Shown: positions 1-4,603 of the stretch, in pieces
Position numbering within the stretch: position 1 is the first letter of the stretch
How the letters are laid out: each line of letters starts with the position of its first letter
Notes under the pieces: model-generated
The model's input: only the letters and a program-made list of their open reading frames with translations
Told to the model about the DNA's origin: nothing
Database searches by the model: none
NCBI RefSeq assembly: GCF_014287895.1
Contig: NZ_JACOPP010000057.1
Span: 1 to 6,237, forward strand
Source of the DNA: Lawsonibacter hominis
GTDB taxonomy: Bacteria; Bacillota; Clostridia; Oscillospirales; Oscillospiraceae
Reading direction: 5' to 3'
DNA length: 6,237 nucleotides
Made by a program: the position numbers and the translations under genes

Positions 1-2
1 CG

Positions 3-74
3 GACATGGTTTACAGACTCCTTTCAGAATGGTGTGTCGCAACTTCATTCTACCAGAGTTCTGCAAACCATGTC
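3..74. repeat. oriT-like nested inverted repeat upstream of mobC
   Basis: An outer stem pairs 3-20 with 56-74. Its distal ten base pairs (GACATGGTTT with AAACCATGTC) are perfect, followed by one mismatch, CAGA/TCTG, a one-base bulge and CTC/GAG. An inner stem AGAATG/CATTCT pairs 26-31 with 46-51 around the loop 32-45. Transfer origins of mobilisable elements are often long imperfect inverted repeats just upstream of mobC, which is the position seen here. That makes an oriT the leading interpretation, by inference. No nic site can be identified by eye. An mRNA leader hairpin or a terminator of an upstream gene is the alternative, but there is no clean T-tract directly after the right arm. Confidence 0.5.
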
Positions 75-106
75 TCTTTTTATCCTCTTTTATATTTGCG
101 CAACTT
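38..106 (+). repeat. Direct repeat pair CGCAACTT, possible relaxosome binding sites
   Basis: CGCAACTT occurs at 38-45 and again at 99-106. The similarity continues after each copy: CATTCTACC follows the first and ATTTTACC the second. The first copy lies in the loop of the inner stem of the oriT-like repeat. Short direct repeats near an oriT commonly bind accessory proteins such as MobC; that role is inferred only from position. Confidence 0.3.
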
Positions 107-151
107 ATTTTACCTTATCGAGCGCAGAAAGGGCCGGGAGCTGGAACGCTG

Positions 152-493
152 ATGGAGAACCGCAAGCGGAATGTCCATCTGCACGTCATGGTGACGCCGG
201 ACGAGCTGGCGGCCATCCATGAACGGATGGCCGAAGCGGGCATTTCCAACGCCGGGGCTTATGTGCGGAAGATGGCTCTGAACGGGTATATCCTGCACGT
301 TGACCTTGCGCCTATAAAAGAATTAATCTCTCTGCAAAGGCGCTGCTCCAACAATCTCAATCAGGTCGCCGTACACGCGCATACCTACGGCGTGTACCCG
401 GAGGAAATCGACGGATTGAAGCAGGACTATGAAAAGCTGTGGGGCGAGGTGTCAAAAGTGCTGCAGGAGCTCTCCGAGCTGGTGGCAAAGTAA
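152..493 (+). CDS. mobC: MobC-like plasmid mobilisation relaxosome protein
   Basis: This 113-residue protein fits the MobC family of relaxosome accessory proteins, which bind oriT and help the relaxase nick DNA for conjugative mobilisation. The N-terminal part (about 8-48, VHLHVMVTPDEL...AYVRKMAL) looks like a ribbon-helix-helix fold. The segment LQRRCSNNLNQVAVHAHTYG (61-80) matches the family's conserved LxRxxNNLNQxA...G core. The C-terminus (about 85-110) is helical and charged. The frame is open back to an ATG at 29, but the first 41 codons there are hydrophobic, unlike MobC, and lie across the inverted repeats. The ATG at 152 with GGGAG at 136-140 is preferred. A strong terminator follows directly. 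The relaxase that usually follows mobC is absent. The family call is firm; function within this element is inferred. Confidence 0.85.
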   Translation: MENRKRNVHLHVMVTPDELAAIHERMAEAGISNAGAYVRKMALNGYILHVDLAPIKELISLQRRCSNNLNQVAVHAHTYGVYPEEIDGLKQDYEKLWGEVSKVLQELSELVAK

Positions 494-499
494 GACGAG

Positions 500-544
500 G
501 GCGGCAGGTTTCAAAGTTGAAATCTGCCGCCTTGTTCTTTTTTT
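500..544 (+). terminator. Intrinsic terminator of mobC
   Basis: Arms 500-512 and 519-531 pair over 13 bp (GGCGGCAGGTTTC with GAAATCTGCCGCC, one G-T wobble) around a six-base loop. A T-rich tract TTGTTCTTTTTTT follows at 532-544. Reading the other way there is no T-tract, so it serves the plus strand. Its tail overlaps the stop codon of the convergent HNH gene. Confidence 0.9.
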
Positions 545-1370
545 ACCATCTATATCTTCGTTTCCGAAAATGTAATTCCCGAAGTCCGGCCTCTTTACAA
601 ATAGACGATAGAATTTTTAGTATTTCTTCTCGTGTAGAATTAAACCATTCAGCAAGTTCACGATCATAGAAACAATAAGCGACATCTTCGCCTGTGCCAT
701 ATGTCGAATAGGCTTTTTCCTTTTTGGCTATTTTCAATCGTCTGCGAATTGCTGTTAACATATCAGCGATAGTATAAAGTTTTTCTCGCCACAAAGAGTT
801 TTGGATAGAAGATTTTCCATCAGCCTGTTTTAATATAGAGCCATCACGAGTTCTTAATACTCCTGTATTCAAAGCAATTAGCGTATCTTCAATCGCTTTA
901 TCAAAATCCTCCATTCGACCTTCTTGATAAATGTCATCTTGAAAGGCCGGACGATCAAAGCACTCCAAATAAAATTGGACAAGCTCTTTATCTTTTTCAA
1001 AAGCGGGTGTGGCAGAAGTAGTTTCAACTTCTAAAATTGCTGTCTGTTCTGCAAGCTGCTTCCAACTTTGTAGCAGTTCTTTAGGATAACGAGTAATATC
1101 CGTATCAATCAATTTAGAACAAGATTGGCATAGCCAAATTCCATTTTCAAATGACTTTCTTTCTTCGGGTGTCATAGAAGCGTCATAGCGTGGACCGCCT
1201 TGAGCTGCTGCACAGATATGAGCGGCTACTCCAATATTTGTGACTTTTTCGGGATTGGAATTTGCCCCACAAGTCAACTTTCGACAAGCAGGATTGCTAC
1301 ATCTTCTCCCGACCCGATTTGCCAGTAATTCCTTTGTTGCTGAATTAAAGTCGTCTCTGGTATTCCCCAT
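543..1370 (-). CDS. HNH/zinc-finger endonuclease-like protein, probable defence cargo
   Basis: A 275-residue protein. Its N-terminal third resembles the HNH domain common in phage-defence and restriction-type genes: a Cys pair C24-x4-C29, then NIGVAAHICAAAQGGPRYD with H51, MTPEER, NGIWLCQSC with N76 and Cys pair C81/C84, then LIDTD with D89, and a final YPKELLQSWK motif. The cysteines should hold a structural zinc, with H51 and N76 as candidate catalytic or fold residues (inference from the family pattern). Residues about 124-275 form a separate, mostly helical, charged domain I cannot name; its C-terminus is very basic (HFRKRRYRW). The frame opens at 1406, but that ATG overlaps the -10 box. 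The ATG at 1368-1370 has GAGGTG (1377-1382) six bases upstream and is taken as the start. The gene is much more A+T-rich than mobC or the recombinase and faces both neighbours, as cargo would. No partner gene adjoins it. The HNH fold is confident; DNA cleavage and a defence role are inference. Confidence 0.8.
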   Translation of the reverse strand: MGNTRDDFNSATKELLANRVGRRCSNPACRKLTCGANSNPEKVTNIGVAAHICAAAQGGPRYDASMTPEERKSFENGIWLCQSCSKLIDTDITRYPKELLQSWKQLAEQTAILEVETTSATPAFEKDKELVQFYLECFDRPAFQDDIYQEGRMEDFDKAIEDTLIALNTGVLRTRDGSILKQADGKSSIQNSLWREKLYTIADMLTAIRRRLKIAKKEKAYSTYGTGEDVAYCFYDRELAEWFNSTREEILKILSSICKEAGLRELHFRKRRYRW

Positions 1371-1404
1371 GTTCATCACCTCATCGAACCAAAATATTGA
1401 TTCC

Positions 1405-1433
1405 ATTATACCACGACTTTTTACATAAAACTA
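1405..1433 (-). promoter_or_regulatory. Extended -10 promoter of the HNH gene
   Basis: On the minus strand a perfect TATAAT lies at 1405-1410. It is preceded by TGG (1411-1413), giving an extended -10 (TGnTATAAT). A weak -35, TAGTTT, sits 17 bp upstream at 1428-1433. Transcription would begin near 1398, which leaves a short leader containing GAGGTG and the ATG at 1370. The upstream ATG at 1406 falls inside the -10 box and cannot be used by this transcript. Confidence 0.7.
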
Positions 1434-1437
1434 TCAA

Positions 1438-1607
1438 ACTTCGGGCTATGTTGGGGCTGTTGACAAAGTCTGTTTTCAAAAATACGGCCTTGCAAAAAGT
1501 TCATCAAATAGCATATATTTTACAGTAAATAACAACAAACAAGCAAGAAAAACCTATTTGCTTTTTCGATAAGGGACTTTGTCAACAGCCCCATGTTGGC
1601 CCGAAGT
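1438..1607. repeat. Palindrome split by MITE copy 1
   Basis: ACTTCGGGC (1438-1446) and GCCCGAAGT (1599-1607) are perfect 9-bp reverse complements. With the inserted element and one ATGTT copy removed, they form a hairpin with a seven-base loop, TATGTTG. The duplicated ATGTT lies at the centre of the palindrome. The hairpin sits between the HNH promoter and the sigma-like gene, and a related one flanks copy 2. Confidence 0.7.
1453..1592 (+). mobile_element. 140-bp MITE-like element, copy 1
   Basis: The element is a non-coding 140-bp unit with perfect 18-bp terminal inverted repeats, GGGGCTGTTGACAAAGTC. It is flanked by a 5-bp target duplication, ATGTT, at 1448-1452 and 1593-1597. The interior is A+T-rich and carries no gene. 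An identical copy lies in the opposite orientation at 2167-2306. Size, repeats and duplication are those of a miniature element moved by a transposase encoded elsewhere. I cannot assign the parent IS family from the termini alone. Confidence 0.9.
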
Positions 1608-1637
1608 CATTCCCCGGTGTCGCTCTCCACCGCCTCT

Positions 1638-1669
1638 GTTTCGGTCACTCGTCAACCACCAACCGAAAC
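1638..1669 (+). repeat. Inverted repeat in the leader of the sigma-like gene
   Basis: GTTTCGGT (1638-1645) and ACCGAAAC (1662-1669) pair perfectly over 8 bp around a 16-base loop. The right arm ends where the GGAGG ribosome site begins (1670-1674). A transcript could form a hairpin that limits ribosome access, or the repeat could be an operator. Neither is shown by the sequence alone. Confidence 0.45.
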
Positions 1670-1679
1670 GGAGGTCAAT

Positions 1680-2102
1680 ATGGCTATTATCAATCTGCGG
1701 GACTATTACCCGTTTTATACATCGGATTGCTTCATGGAAGTATCGGACGAAGTTGCTGAAATCTTCAAAGAATTTGACCGCAAGGAGGCTGCTTTCCGGC
1801 TGCGTACATACCGCCATAAAGCTTACTATTCCCTTGATCGGGATGATGGGCTGGAACATGAGGCTGTCTTTGTCGCACTTTCGCCCCATGAGTTGTACGA
1901 GCGGAAAGTTACCATGCAGGAGCTTCACGCTGCTATTGCCAGCTTGCCGGACAAACAGGCCAAACGGATTTACGCCCACTTCATTCTTGGCATGACGAAA
2001 CAGGATATTGCTCGGGCAGAAGGGGTAGATGAGAAAGTAATCCGTGTGGCAATCGAGCGCGGGCTGCGGCACTTGGAAAAAATTTTGAAAAAATCTCTGT
2101 AA
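1680..2102 (+). CDS. Sigma-70 family-like regulator (region 4 helix-turn-helix)
   Basis: A 140-residue protein with a sigma region 4-like C-terminus. The segment LHAAIASLPDKQAKRIYAHFILGMTKQDIARAEGVDEK...HLEKILKK (about 82-138) shows the LP..Q..I....I.G.....IA...GV......I.RGL..L pattern, with the helix-turn-helix near 106-132. The N-terminal half (RDYYPFYTSD, RLRTYRHKAYYSLDRDDG) resembles the small sigma-like proteins of Tn1549/Tn4451-type elements, and no full region 2 is evident. The frame opens at 1593, but that ATG lies in the MITE target duplication. The ATG at 1680 has GGAGG at 1670-1674, five bases away, and starts the conserved part. The gene lies alone between two inverted MITE copies, upstream of the TnpW-like and recombinase genes. 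Control of excision or transfer genes is plausible from context. A core-independent DNA-binding regulator is the alternative. Confidence 0.8.
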   Translation: MAIINLRDYYPFYTSDCFMEVSDEVAEIFKEFDRKEAAFRLRTYRHKAYYSLDRDDGLEHEAVFVALSPHELYERKVTMQELHAAIASLPDKQAKRIYAHFILGMTKQDIARAEGVDEKVIRVAIERGLRHLEKILKKSL

Positions 2103-2150
2103 GGTGCACCGATTTAGGCCAAAAAATGAAATGGCTTATGAGAGGCAAAA

Positions 2151-2322
2151 CACCTCGGGTCAAGGTGGGGCTGTTGACAAAGTCCCTTATCGAAAAAGCA
2201 AATAGGTTTTTCTTGCTTGTTTGTTGTTATTTACTGTAAAATATATGCTATTTGATGAACTTTTTGCAAGGCCGTATTTTTGAAAACAGACTTTGTCAAC
2301 AGCCCCACATCGGCCCGAAGTG
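2151..2322. repeat. Palindrome split by MITE copy 2
   Basis: CACCTCGGG (2151-2159) and CCCGAAGTG (2314-2322) are reverse complements with one mismatch and flank the second element. This palindrome resembles the one at copy 1 (TCGGG...CCCGA). Bases next to the element differ on the two sides: AAGGT on the left (2162-2166) and ACATC on the right (2307-2311), so there is no exact target duplication. Confidence 0.6.
2167..2306 (-). mobile_element. 140-bp MITE-like element, copy 2 (inverted)
   Basis: By eye this is the exact reverse complement of the unit at 1453-1592, with the same 18-bp terminal repeats. It has no matching 5-bp flanks. It fills most of the gene-free stretch between the sigma-like gene (ends 2102) and the TnpW-like gene (starts 2434). 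The rest of that stretch holds an 8-bp palindrome GGTGCACC (2103-2110), the split hairpin and two further stem-loops. The open frame from 2252 runs out of the element and is not a gene. Confidence 0.9.
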
Positions 2323-2332
2323 GAGAAAGCTC

Positions 2333-2362
2333 AAAGGGCGGCACCTGCGGGGGCCGCCTTTT
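2333..2362 (+). terminator. GC-rich hairpin with T-tract, possible terminator or attenuator
   Basis: AAAGGGCGGC (2333-2342) pairs with GCCGCCTTTT (2353-2362) over 10 bp with one G-T wobble and a 10-base loop. TTTTGATATTT follows the stem. It would act on plus-strand transcripts entering from the sigma-like gene, upstream of the TnpW-like gene. The T-tract is short, so termination may be partial. Confidence 0.5.
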
Positions 2363-2365
2363 GAT

Positions 2366-2391
2366 ATTTCCCCACAGGACAAGGGGGAAAT
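2366..2391 (+). repeat. Second stem-loop upstream of the TnpW-like gene
   Basis: ATTTCCCC (2366-2373) and GGGGAAAT (2384-2391) form a perfect 8-bp stem with a 10-base loop, four bases after the preceding hairpin. A T-run (2402-2409) lies about ten bases further on, too far for a classical terminator. The tandem hairpins suggest a structured leader. Confidence 0.4.
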
Positions 2392-2433
2392 GGGAAGTTA
2401 CTGTTTTTTTCGTTCCGCTGAGGAGGTAACGCT

Positions 2434-2646
2434 ATGCCCCAAAACATCACCATGCTCAAGGTGGACGGGTATGAGATTTACGCCACCTTTGCCAAAACCA
2501 GAAACACGGCCATTTCCGGCCATCTGAAACAAATCCTGCTGTCCTCCTATATCGCTGGAGGACATAAACCCCAAACCGGAGGCATCCTTGCTGCCCCTCC
2601 TGTACAGCGGTATAATAAAGATGGTGATAGTCACCATGTACCTTGA
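2434..2646 (+). CDS. TnpW-like small transposon-encoded protein
   Basis: A 70-residue frame with an excellent ribosome site, AGGAGG, seven bases before the ATG. Residues about 5-40 (ITMLKVDGYEIYATFAKTRNTAISGHLKQILLSSYI) resemble TnpW-type proteins: a two-strand GYxIYAxF segment followed by a helix ending LKxILxxxYI. Such small proteins commonly precede the recombinase in Tn4451-like elements, as here. Their role is not well established; help in excision or its control is an inference. The last third (GGHKPQTGG...) is low in complexity and overlaps the recombinase promoter and the operator-like palindrome, so the 3' end of the gene doubles as regulatory DNA. The family call rests on a short match and the neighbour. 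Confidence 0.6.
   Translation: MPQNITMLKVDGYEIYATFAKTRNTAISGHLKQILLSSYIAGGHKPQTGGILAAPPVQRYNKDGDSHHVP
2588..2616 (+). promoter_or_regulatory. Recombinase promoter inside the 3' end of the TnpW-like gene
   Basis: A perfect TATAAT (2611-2616) lies 17 bp after TTGCTG (2588-2593), a half-matching -35. The predicted start near 2623 lies about 95 bases before the recombinase ATG. A weak -35 beside a perfect -10 suits a promoter controlled by a DNA-binding protein. Confidence 0.55.
2621..2637. promoter_or_regulatory. Operator-like palindrome ATGGTGA-TAG-TCACCAT
   Basis: A perfect 7-bp inverted repeat with a 3-bp centre covers the predicted transcription start of the recombinase. A dimeric repressor bound here would block initiation. 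The binding protein is unknown; element-encoded regulators are candidates. Confidence 0.5.
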
Positions 2647-2657
2647 AAACTGCATAG
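2638..2657 (+). promoter_or_regulatory. boxA-like rRNA-leader motif in the recombinase leader
   Basis: The motif TACCTTGAAAACTGCATAG closely resembles the boxA antitermination region of Firmicutes rRNA leaders and spacers (B. subtilis type TTCTTTGAAAACT). It lies just downstream of the predicted transcript start and ahead of the recombinase gene. A role in antitermination is inferred; the similarity is recalled and was not searched. Confidence 0.35.
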
Positions 2658-2718
2658 ATTGCGTATTGATCCGCATCTTCATGTTGCCTTTTTGACAATA
2701 TGAAAGGACGGGTCAACT

Positions 2719-4323
2719 ATGAAAAATCGAGTTTGTACATTATACCGTGTTTCTACCGACAAGCAGGTGGACCACAACGATAAAAACCAGGCCGACATTC
2801 CCATGCAGCGGAAAGCCTGCCATGCCTTTTGCGAAAAGATGGGCTGGGTGATTGTCCATGAGGAACAAGAGGAAGGCGTTTCCGGCCACAAGGTAAGAGC
2901 TGAAAACCGGGACAAGCTGCAAATCATCAAGGAACTAGCAAAGCAGAAGAAGTTTGATATTCTGCTGGTGTTTATGTTTGACCGCATCGGGCGTATCGCT
3001 GACGAAACGCCCTTTGTGGTGGAATGGTTCGTAAAGAACGGGATCGAGGTATGGAGCACCCAAGAAGGGGAGCAGCGCTTCGACAGCCACACGGACAAGC
3101 TCACCAACTACATCCGCTTTTGGCAGGCTGACGGTGAAAGCGAAAAGACTTCTATCCGTACCAAAACCGCATTGGGCCAGCTCGTTGAGAGTGGCGGCTT
3201 CAAAGGTGGCCTTGCTCCATACGGCTATGACCTTGTGAAAAGCGGGCGCTTCAACAAGCGCAAGCATGAGCTTTATGATCTGGTCGTCAACGAAACCGAG
3301 GCTGCTGTGGTGCGGATCATCTTTGACAAGTATGTGCATGAGGGCTTCGGCGCTCAACGGATTGCTACCTACTTGAACAAACAGGGCTACCGGGCCAGAA
3401 CGGGCAAGATGTGGCACCACGCCAGCATCCGAGGTATTGTCTGTAATCTCACCTATACGGGTGTTCTGCGGTGCGGGGAAAGCCGTTCCCAAGAGCTACC
3501 CCATCTGCAAATCATTTCTCCGGAGCTGTTTGAAGCAGCCCAACACATCCGCACTTCCCGGGCCAATAGTGCCGAGCAGGAACGCCATATCCCGCTAAAT
3601 ACCCGTGGCAACTCGCTTTTGGCCGGGAATGTGTATTGCGGGCATTGCGGGTCGAGGCTGACCCTCACCACCAACGGAAAGGCTTATCCCTGCAAGTATG
3701 ACCCTAATCGGGTGGTGAAGCGTGTGCGGTATATCTGCTACGGTAAAACCCGCAAACAAACCGACTGTGACGGGCAGACGGGCTACACGGCCCATATCCT
3801 TGACGGGATCATTGATAAGCTGGTGCGCCAAATCTTTGAGCGCATGAAAGCAATTCCCAAAAGCGAGATTGTAAGCGCCCGCTACCGGGAGAAGATGGCG
3901 CAGCGGAAAAGCCTGCTCCACAGTGTTCGATCCGAGTATGTCAAAGCTGCCGCAGACCTCGAAACGCTGAAAGGCGAAGTCATCAAGACCATTCGTGGAG
4001 AGAGTAGCTTTTCTAAAGAGCTGCTAAACTCTCTAATTGCCGAAGCCGAAACGAAATGCAGAGAGCTCCAAGAGAATTTGGAGGCAGTGCAAGCGGCCTA
4101 TGACGAAGGACAAGCGGTGATGGCCTCGCTGAACACGCAATATAACGACATCATCTCATGGGCAGAAATGTACGACACAGCCAGCATAGAGGCAAAGAAA
4201 ATGATCGTGAGCTGTTTGATAAAGCGGGTAGAGGTATACCGTGACTACAAGCTGCACATTGATTTCAACATTGACTTTACACAGTTCTGTGAAGGGCTGG
4301 ACATTGTGACGATTGCCGCATAA
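2719..4323 (+). CDS. Large serine recombinase (TnpX-like site-specific integrase)
   Basis: This 534-residue enzyme should catalyse excision and integration of the element by double-strand cleavage and strand exchange. The resolvase domain (about 4-150) has the YRVS motif with nucleophile S12 and R10, then FDRIGR with R89 and R92. A recombinase domain follows (about 165-285, GGLAPYGYDLV, ...GFGAQRIATYLNKQGYRARTGKMW). Then comes a zinc ribbon with C307, C310, C340 and C350 (C325 also present) and a coiled coil at about 385-475, as in phage and Tn4451-type large serine recombinases. All expected parts are present and the length is normal, so it looks functional. The ATG has AAAGGA ten bases upstream (2703-2708). 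The codon make-up is richer in G+C than the HNH and ATPase genes. Attachment sites are not identifiable by eye, although a recombinase near one end of its element is usual. Confidence 0.95.
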   Translation: MKNRVCTLYRVSTDKQVDHNDKNQADIPMQRKACHAFCEKMGWVIVHEEQEEGVSGHKVRAENRDKLQIIKELAKQKKFDILLVFMFDRIGRIADETPFVVEWFVKNGIEVWSTQEGEQRFDSHTDKLTNYIRFWQADGESEKTSIRTKTALGQLVESGGFKGGLAPYGYDLVKSGRFNKRKHELYDLVVNETEAAVVRIIFDKYVHEGFGAQRIATYLNKQGYRARTGKMWHHASIRGIVCNLTYTGVLRCGESRSQELPHLQIISPELFEAAQHIRTSRANSAEQERHIPLNTRGNSLLAGNVYCGHCGSRLTLTTNGKAYPCKYDPNRVVKRVRYICYGKTRKQTDCDGQTGYTAHILDGIIDKLVRQIFERMKAIPKSEIVSARYREKMAQRKSLLHSVRSEYVKAAADLETLKGEVIKTIRGESSFSKELLNSLIAEAETKCRELQENLEAVQAAYDEGQAVMASLNTQYNDIISWAEMYDTASIEAKKMIVSCLIKRVEVYRDYKLHIDFNIDFTQFCEGLDIVTIAA

Positions 4324-4326
4324 AAC

Positions 4327-4355
4327 AAAAAGCCCGCTCCCAAAAGGGAACAGGC
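4327..4355 (-). terminator. Minus-strand intrinsic terminator (distal of two)
   Basis: On the minus strand GCCTGTTCCC (4355-4346), loop TTTT and GGGAGCGGGC (4341-4332) form a 10-bp stem with two G-T wobbles, followed by TTTTTG. On the plus strand the wobbles become mismatches and there is no T-tract. It is therefore oriented away from the tRNA remnant and begins three bases after the recombinase stop codon. Confidence 0.75.
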
Positions 4356-4357
4356 AT

Positions 4358-4386
4358 GAAAAAACCTACTTCGTATGAAGCAGGTT
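4358..4386 (-). terminator. Minus-strand intrinsic terminator after the tRNA-Ala remnant
   Basis: Minus-strand arms AACCTGCTTC (4386-4377) and GAAGTAGGTT (4372-4363) form a 10-bp stem with one G-T wobble and loop ATAC, followed by TTTTTTC. It lies about 28 bases beyond the tRNA 3' end, where a native tRNA terminator would be, so this stretch is probably original chromosomal flank. Confidence 0.85.
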
Positions 4387-4414
4387 ATCTAAGAATACTC
4401 AGCACACCAAAGTT

Positions 4415-4520
<106 letters not shown>

Positions 4521-4534
4521 TTGGTACACAGGAC

Positions 4535-4577
4535 TAAGGGACTTCTTACAAGGCTTAATTCTGTAAGAAGTCCCTTA
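4535..4577. repeat. Perfect 16-bp hairpin without T-tract
   Basis: TAAGGGACTTCTTACA (4535-4550) and its exact reverse complement (4562-4577) enclose an 11-base loop. Neither strand continues into a T-run, so it is not a standard terminator, although it lies just after the leftward-reading ATPase stop codon and could stabilise or end that transcript. It may instead be a recombination or mobile-element end structure. Confidence 0.6.
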
Positions 4578-4603
4578 AACTATGGGCGAAGCTACTGAGT
4601 TTC

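Noticed and set aside
29..151. N-terminal extension of MobC from the ATG at 29
   Set aside because: The extra 41 residues are hydrophobic and Cys-rich, overlap the oriT-like repeats and are unlike MobC; the ATG at 152 begins the recognisable protein.
1460..1488. TTGACA in the MITE termini as an outward promoter
   Set aside because: The TTGACA reads inward from each end and has no acceptable -10 at 16-18 bp.
1593..1679. N-terminal extension of the sigma-like protein from the ATG at 1593
   Set aside because: This ATG is part of the MITE target duplication and has no ribosome site; GGAGG precedes the ATG at 1680.
1554..2072. 172-codon minus-strand frame opposite the sigma-like gene
   Set aside because: It is a shadow of a clearly coding plus-strand gene and crosses the MITE; no family features.
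1453..2306. CRISPR-like or retron-like array from the repeated 140-bp unit
   Set aside because: There are only two copies, inverted, with terminal inverted repeats and a target duplication; this is a miniature transposable element.
2252..2527. 91-codon frame starting in MITE copy 2
   Set aside because: It runs from inside the MITE through hairpins and across the TnpW-like gene in another frame; no recognisable protein and no ribosome site.
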